From Pseudomonadota bacterium (lineage in GTDB: Bacteria; Pseudomonadota; Gammaproteobacteria; Burkholderiales; Thiobacillaceae), in assembly GCA_021847385.1 (NCBI GenBank), contig JAJZTV010000021.1:1-16138 (forward strand): 16,138 nucleotides of DNA, given 5' to 3'. The notes beneath the pieces were generated by a model that searched no databases, was not told the DNA's origin, and saw nothing but the letters and a program-made list of their open reading frames with translations. This document shows positions 13,853 through 16,138 of this stretch, piece by piece (within the stretch, counting starts at the first letter, position 1; every line of letters starts with the position of its first letter). The position numbers were made by a program, and so were the translations under genes.

Positions 13853-14467
13853 ATGAAACAACGACTCAAAGCAGAAGATCGCAAAACATCCATCTTAGAA
13901 CTATCGAAAGGCCTGTTTGCTCAAAAGGGCCTGCACGGGGTCTCTGTCAGCGAGATTGCAGAGGAATGCAAAGTCAGCCCCGCAGTGCTCTATCAGCACT
14001 TCCCATCCAAGGAAATGCTGTACGAGGCGGTGATCCAAGGATTCGCCTGCAAACGCGACGACTATGTAGACGCAGTGCTGGCCGGCCCACCGGACTTTCC
14101 AAATGTACTTTACCGAATGACCGTGGTTTTCGTTAAGAGCCGCATCGCCGACCCGGATCTAGTGCGCATCGAATTGCGCGCATTGATCGACAACAGCGGT
14201 GTATCCGAACAGTTTTTTATCAATCACTGGCAAGGGCTGACGGATTACATCCAATTCAGCCTGAAAGAAATCCAGCAATCCGGTCAATTAAAAGACATCG
14301 ATGGGCGAATTGCGGCGCTGTCATATGTTGGGCTTGTACGCGAGATCGTTCTGGCCCGAAGCCTTCAATATCCGAACCAGACCGGCGAATTAGGCGTCGA
14401 ATATCTCGTCAAGAACACCATCAATCTCTATCTCAGAGGGCTAGGCCTAGCGCCGCTGCAATGGTGA
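13853..14467 (+). CDS. TetR/AcrR-family transcriptional regulator
   Basis: This 204-aa regulator has an N-terminal TetR DNA-binding domain: a helix with ILELSKGLFAQKGLHGVSV, then the helix-turn-helix at about 31-50 (SVSEIAEECKVSPAVLYQHF) and PSKEMLYEAV. The C-terminal part is all-helical and is the ligand-binding and dimerisation domain; it gives no hint of the ligand. It is transcribed away from the 439-aa/ThDP/aminotransferase operon and is the obvious candidate for its local repressor, acting at the palindrome(s) in between. No clear Shine-Dalgarno sequence precedes the ATG at 13853; the upstream bases are A-rich, so translation may be weak. A perfect hairpin terminator follows 29 bp after the stop. 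Confidence 0.9.
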   Translation: MKQRLKAEDRKTSILELSKGLFAQKGLHGVSVSEIAEECKVSPAVLYQHFPSKEMLYEAVIQGFACKRDDYVDAVLAGPPDFPNVLYRMTVVFVKSRIADPDLVRIELRALIDNSGVSEQFFINHWQGLTDYIQFSLKEIQQSGQLKDIDGRIAALSYVGLVREIVLARSLQYPNQTGELGVEYLVKNTINLYLRGLGLAPLQW

Positions 14468-14496
14468 CCGGGCTTACATAGCCCTCTGTAACCATC

Positions 14497-14530
14497 AACA
14501 AAAAAGGCGGCACCAGCCGCCTTTTTTGTT
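14497..14530. terminator. Bidirectional intrinsic terminator
   Basis: Two perfect 15-bp arms (14497-14511 and 14516-14530) flank the loop ACCA. The stem contains GGCGGC/GCCGCC with A-tracts on one side and T-tracts on the other, so it can end transcription of tetR (+) and of the Bax-inhibitor gene (-). It also marks the right edge of the atypical cluster. Confidence 0.92.
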
Positions 14531-14543
14531 GCGCAATACACGC

Positions 14544-15239
14544 CTATTCTCGCTGCCCCAGCAAGGCCATCAGCAACTGCAGTAGATTGACGAACAGGTT
14601 GTAGATGTCCAGGTAGATCGCCAGCGTGGCCATCACGTAGTTGGTCTCGCCACCGTTCACCACGCGCGAGACATCGAACAGGATGAACCCGGAGAACAGC
14701 AGAACCGCCGCGGCAGACAGGGTCAAGGCCAGGGCCGGAATCTGAAAGAACAGATTGGCCAAAGAAGCGACGATCAGCAGCACGATACCGATCATCAAGA
14801 ACTTGCCCATGAAGCTGAAGTCCTTCTTGGTCACGGTGGCGATGCCGGCCAAGGTCAAGAAGATGGCGCCGGTGCCGCCTGCGGCCAGGGTGATGATCTC
14901 GCCGCCATTCTTCAGGTGCAGCGCCACTTGCAGGACCGGCCCCAGCATCAGGCCCATGAAGCCGGTGAGTACCAGCAAGAGGACCACGCCCATGGCGCTG
15001 TTGCGCATGACAGAGATGGCGAAGAACAGCCCCATCATGATGGCCAGCATAACGACAGCGGACAGAATCGGGCTCGCGGCCATGAAGCCGAAATTCATGG
15101 TCATGCCGACCAAGGCGCCGATGACGGTCGGAATCATCGTCAGGCCCAGCATCATGTAGGTGTTGCGCAGGACCTTGTTGCGGGAAACGTCGAGGGTAGC
15201 CGAGGCGTTGTAGCCGGACAGGTCGAATTGCGGTTGCAT
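14544..15239 (-). CDS. Bax inhibitor-1/YccA-family membrane protein
   Basis: This 231-aa inner-membrane protein of the BI-1 (UPF0005) family has a short cytosolic N-terminus, then NKVLRNTYMMLGLTMIP (family signature), about seven transmembrane helices including GLFFAISVMRNSAMGVVLLLVLTGFMGL, and FILFDVSRVVNGGETNYVMATLAIYLDIYNLFVNLL, the most conserved C-terminal block with acidic residues in the last helices. E. coli YccA, a relative, interacts with the FtsH protease; BI-1 proteins are also reported as pH-sensitive calcium leak channels. The frame opens at a TTG at 15269, but ATG 15239 is chosen because MQPQFD is the normal start and GGAG lies about 9 nt upstream. Its 3' end faces the shared terminator. 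It is divergent from lysC across 137 bp. Confidence 0.9.
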   Translation of the reverse strand: MQPQFDLSGYNASATLDVSRNKVLRNTYMMLGLTMIPTVIGALVGMTMNFGFMAASPILSAVVMLAIMMGLFFAISVMRNSAMGVVLLLVLTGFMGLMLGPVLQVALHLKNGGEIITLAAGGTGAIFLTLAGIATVTKKDFSFMGKFLMIGIVLLIVASLANLFFQIPALALTLSAAAVLLFSGFILFDVSRVVNGGETNYVMATLAIYLDIYNLFVNLLQLLMALLGQRE

Positions 15240-15274
15240 ACGGTTTGGCTCCGTGCAGTAAGGAAACAACCTTA

Positions 15275-15303
15275 AGACTAACGGCAGTGGGTGAAAGTTT
15301 CAA
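15275..15303 (-). promoter_or_regulatory. Candidate promoter of the Bax-inhibitor gene
   Basis: On the minus strand TTGAAA (15303-15298) and TAGTCT (15280-15275) are separated by exactly 17 bp. The -35 is good (five of six) and the -10 weak. The position, about 36 bp upstream of ATG 15239, is sensible. Confidence 0.35.
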
Positions 15304-15338
15304 TCTTTGGCCGCTGGTGGCAGCCCGGCCGGATCGGG

Positions 15339-15344
15339 TAGAAT
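15339..15344 (+). promoter_or_regulatory. Candidate -10 hexamer for lysC
   Basis: TCGGGTAGAATCGCC carries TAGAAT 32 bp before the lysC ATG. No clear -35 is seen. The GGGTA(A/G)AAT context resembles the hexamers at 4112 and 6255. Confidence 0.3.
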
Positions 15345-15376
15345 CGCCGTTTTTTCAAGCGCTTGTTTCCACCATC

Positions 15377-16138
15377 ATGGCATTGATTGTCCAAAAATAC
15401 GGCGGCACCTCGGTCGGCTCCATCGAGCGCATCCGCAACGTGGCCGAGCGGGTCGCCAAATTCAAGATGCTGGGGCATCAGGTGGTCGTCGTCTTGTCCG
15501 CCATGTCCGGCGAGACCAATCGTCTGATCGGCCTGGCCAAAGAGATCCAAAAAGAGCCCGACCCGCGCGAGCTGGACGTGCTGATCTCCACCGGCGAGCA
15601 GGTCACCATCGCCCTGCTGGCCATGGCCCTGAAGGATCTGGGCCTCAAGGCCCGGAGCTACACCGGCAGCCAAGTCCGCATCCTGACCGACGATGCCCAT
15701 ACCAAGGCCCGCATCCTCGCCATCGACGAAGAAAACATGCGGCGCGATCTGGACGGCGGCCATGTCGTGGTCGTGGCCGGTTTCCAGGGCGTGGATGCCA
15801 ACGGCAACATCACCACCCTGGGCCGCGGCGGCTCCGACACCACCGGCGTGGCCCTGGCCGCAGCGCTGAAGGCCGACGAGTGCCAGATCTACACCGACGT
15901 CGACGGCGTCTACACCACCGACCCGCGCATCGTGCCCGAGGCACGCAAGCTGGAGACCATCACCTTCGAGGAGATGCTGGAATTGGCCAGCCTCGGCTCC
16001 AAAGTGCTGCAGATCCGCTCGGTCGAATTCGCCGGCAAGTACAAGGTTAAATTGCGCGTGCTCTCCAGCTTCCAGGAGGAAGGCGAAGGCACGCTGATCA
16101 CGTTCGAGGAAGACACCATGGAACAGCCCATCATCTCC
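15377..16138 (+). CDS. lysC: Aspartokinase, 5' part
   Basis: This frame is open from ATG 15377 to the end of the window, giving 254 residues of a protein normally about 400-410 aa long. The amino-acid kinase domain is complete in its key points: KYGGTSVG (7-14, phosphate/aspartate binding), SAMSGETN (41-48), STGEQ (71-75, with E73), GFQG (135-138), LGRGGSD (148-154), and the nucleotide-binding YTDVDGVYTTDPR (172-184). LGSKVLQIRSVEFA (206-219) closes the domain. The regulatory ACT domains, where lysine/threonine feedback would act, begin at the window edge and cannot be inspected. The enzyme phosphorylates aspartate in the lysine/threonine/methionine pathway. The start is fixed by the family N-terminus ALIVQKYGG. 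Confidence 0.95.
   Translation, partial: MALIVQKYGGTSVGSIERIRNVAERVAKFKMLGHQVVVVLSAMSGETNRLIGLAKEIQKEPDPRELDVLISTGEQVTIALLAMALKDLGLKARSYTGSQVRILTDDAHTKARILAIDEENMRRDLDGGHVVVVAGFQGVDANGNITTLGRGGSDTTGVALAAALKADECQIYTDVDGVYTTDPRIVPEARKLETITFEEMLELASLGSKVLQIRSVEFAGKYKVKLRVLSSFQEEGEGTLITFEEDTMEQPIIS

Noticed and set aside
14428..15303. 291-aa minus-strand ORF over the Bax-inhibitor gene.
   Set aside because: It is a different frame of the same region with a His/Arg/Gly-rich shadow composition; the BI-1 frame has clear transmembrane helices and family motifs.
1..16138. tRNA, rRNA, CRISPR arrays, insertion sequences or integrase genes.
   Set aside because: I looked through the intergenic gaps on both strands and saw no cloverleaf-like sequence, regular direct repeats, transposase or attachment-site duplication.

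Overview
The window is about 16.1 kb of bacterial chromosome. Most of it is GC-rich, strongly codon-biased DNA of the kind found in Betaproteobacteria. The RlmD, 6-phosphogluconolactonase, DUF455, CigR-like lipoprotein and aspartokinase proteins all have a proteobacterial character. I place it in the Betaproteobacteria (Rhodocyclales or Nitrosomonadales-like) by inference; no rRNA, tRNA or other taxonomic marker is present.

Region 1 (1-4030, + strand) is an envelope-lipid module. It holds the 3' part of an ArnT-like GT39 glycosyltransferase, a PAP2 phosphatase, a second GT39 glycosyltransferase, a short membrane ORF that looks like the remnant of another PAP2 gene, and a CigR/RcnB-type lipoprotein. 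Successive stops and starts overlap or nearly touch, so it looks like one operon. GT39 enzymes take sugars from polyprenyl-phosphate carriers and PAP2 enzymes dephosphorylate lipid (pyro)phosphates, so the combination suggests sugar transfer to lipid A or another envelope acceptor.

Region 2 (4145-8447) is ordinary metabolism and RNA modification: a nitroreductase, a DUF455 ferritin-like protein coupled to it, pgl (convergent), a DEDDy 3'-5' exonuclease of the DNA_pol_B_exo2/WlaX type, and rlmD. A 54-bp near-perfect inverted repeat of the dispersed REP type lies between the exonuclease gene and rlmD.

Region 3 (8470-14467) is the most interesting part. Five minus-strand genes run in the order: unrecognised 439-aa protein, acetolactate-synthase-like ThDP enzyme, IlvE-like branched-chain aminotransferase, group 1 truncated haemoglobin, and a Rossmann-fold F420/NADP-type oxidoreductase. 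Gaps are short (11, 60 and 14 bp) and the first two genes overlap by 62 bp. A divergent TetR/AcrR-family regulator sits across a 326-bp AT-rich intergenic region that contains a 21-bp near-perfect palindrome and other symmetric elements. The DNA is visibly less GC-rich than its flanks, and the ThDP enzyme lacks the usual AHAS substrate-pocket signature. I read this as a laterally acquired, TetR-controlled small-molecule or catabolic operon that joins a ThDP C-C enzyme, a PLP aminotransferase and two redox proteins around an unknown protein. Its product is not predictable from the sequence.

Region 4 (14497-16138) returns to the core genome: a perfect bidirectional terminator, a Bax-inhibitor-1/YccA-family membrane protein (minus strand), and divergently the 5' part of lysC (aspartokinase), which runs off the right edge.
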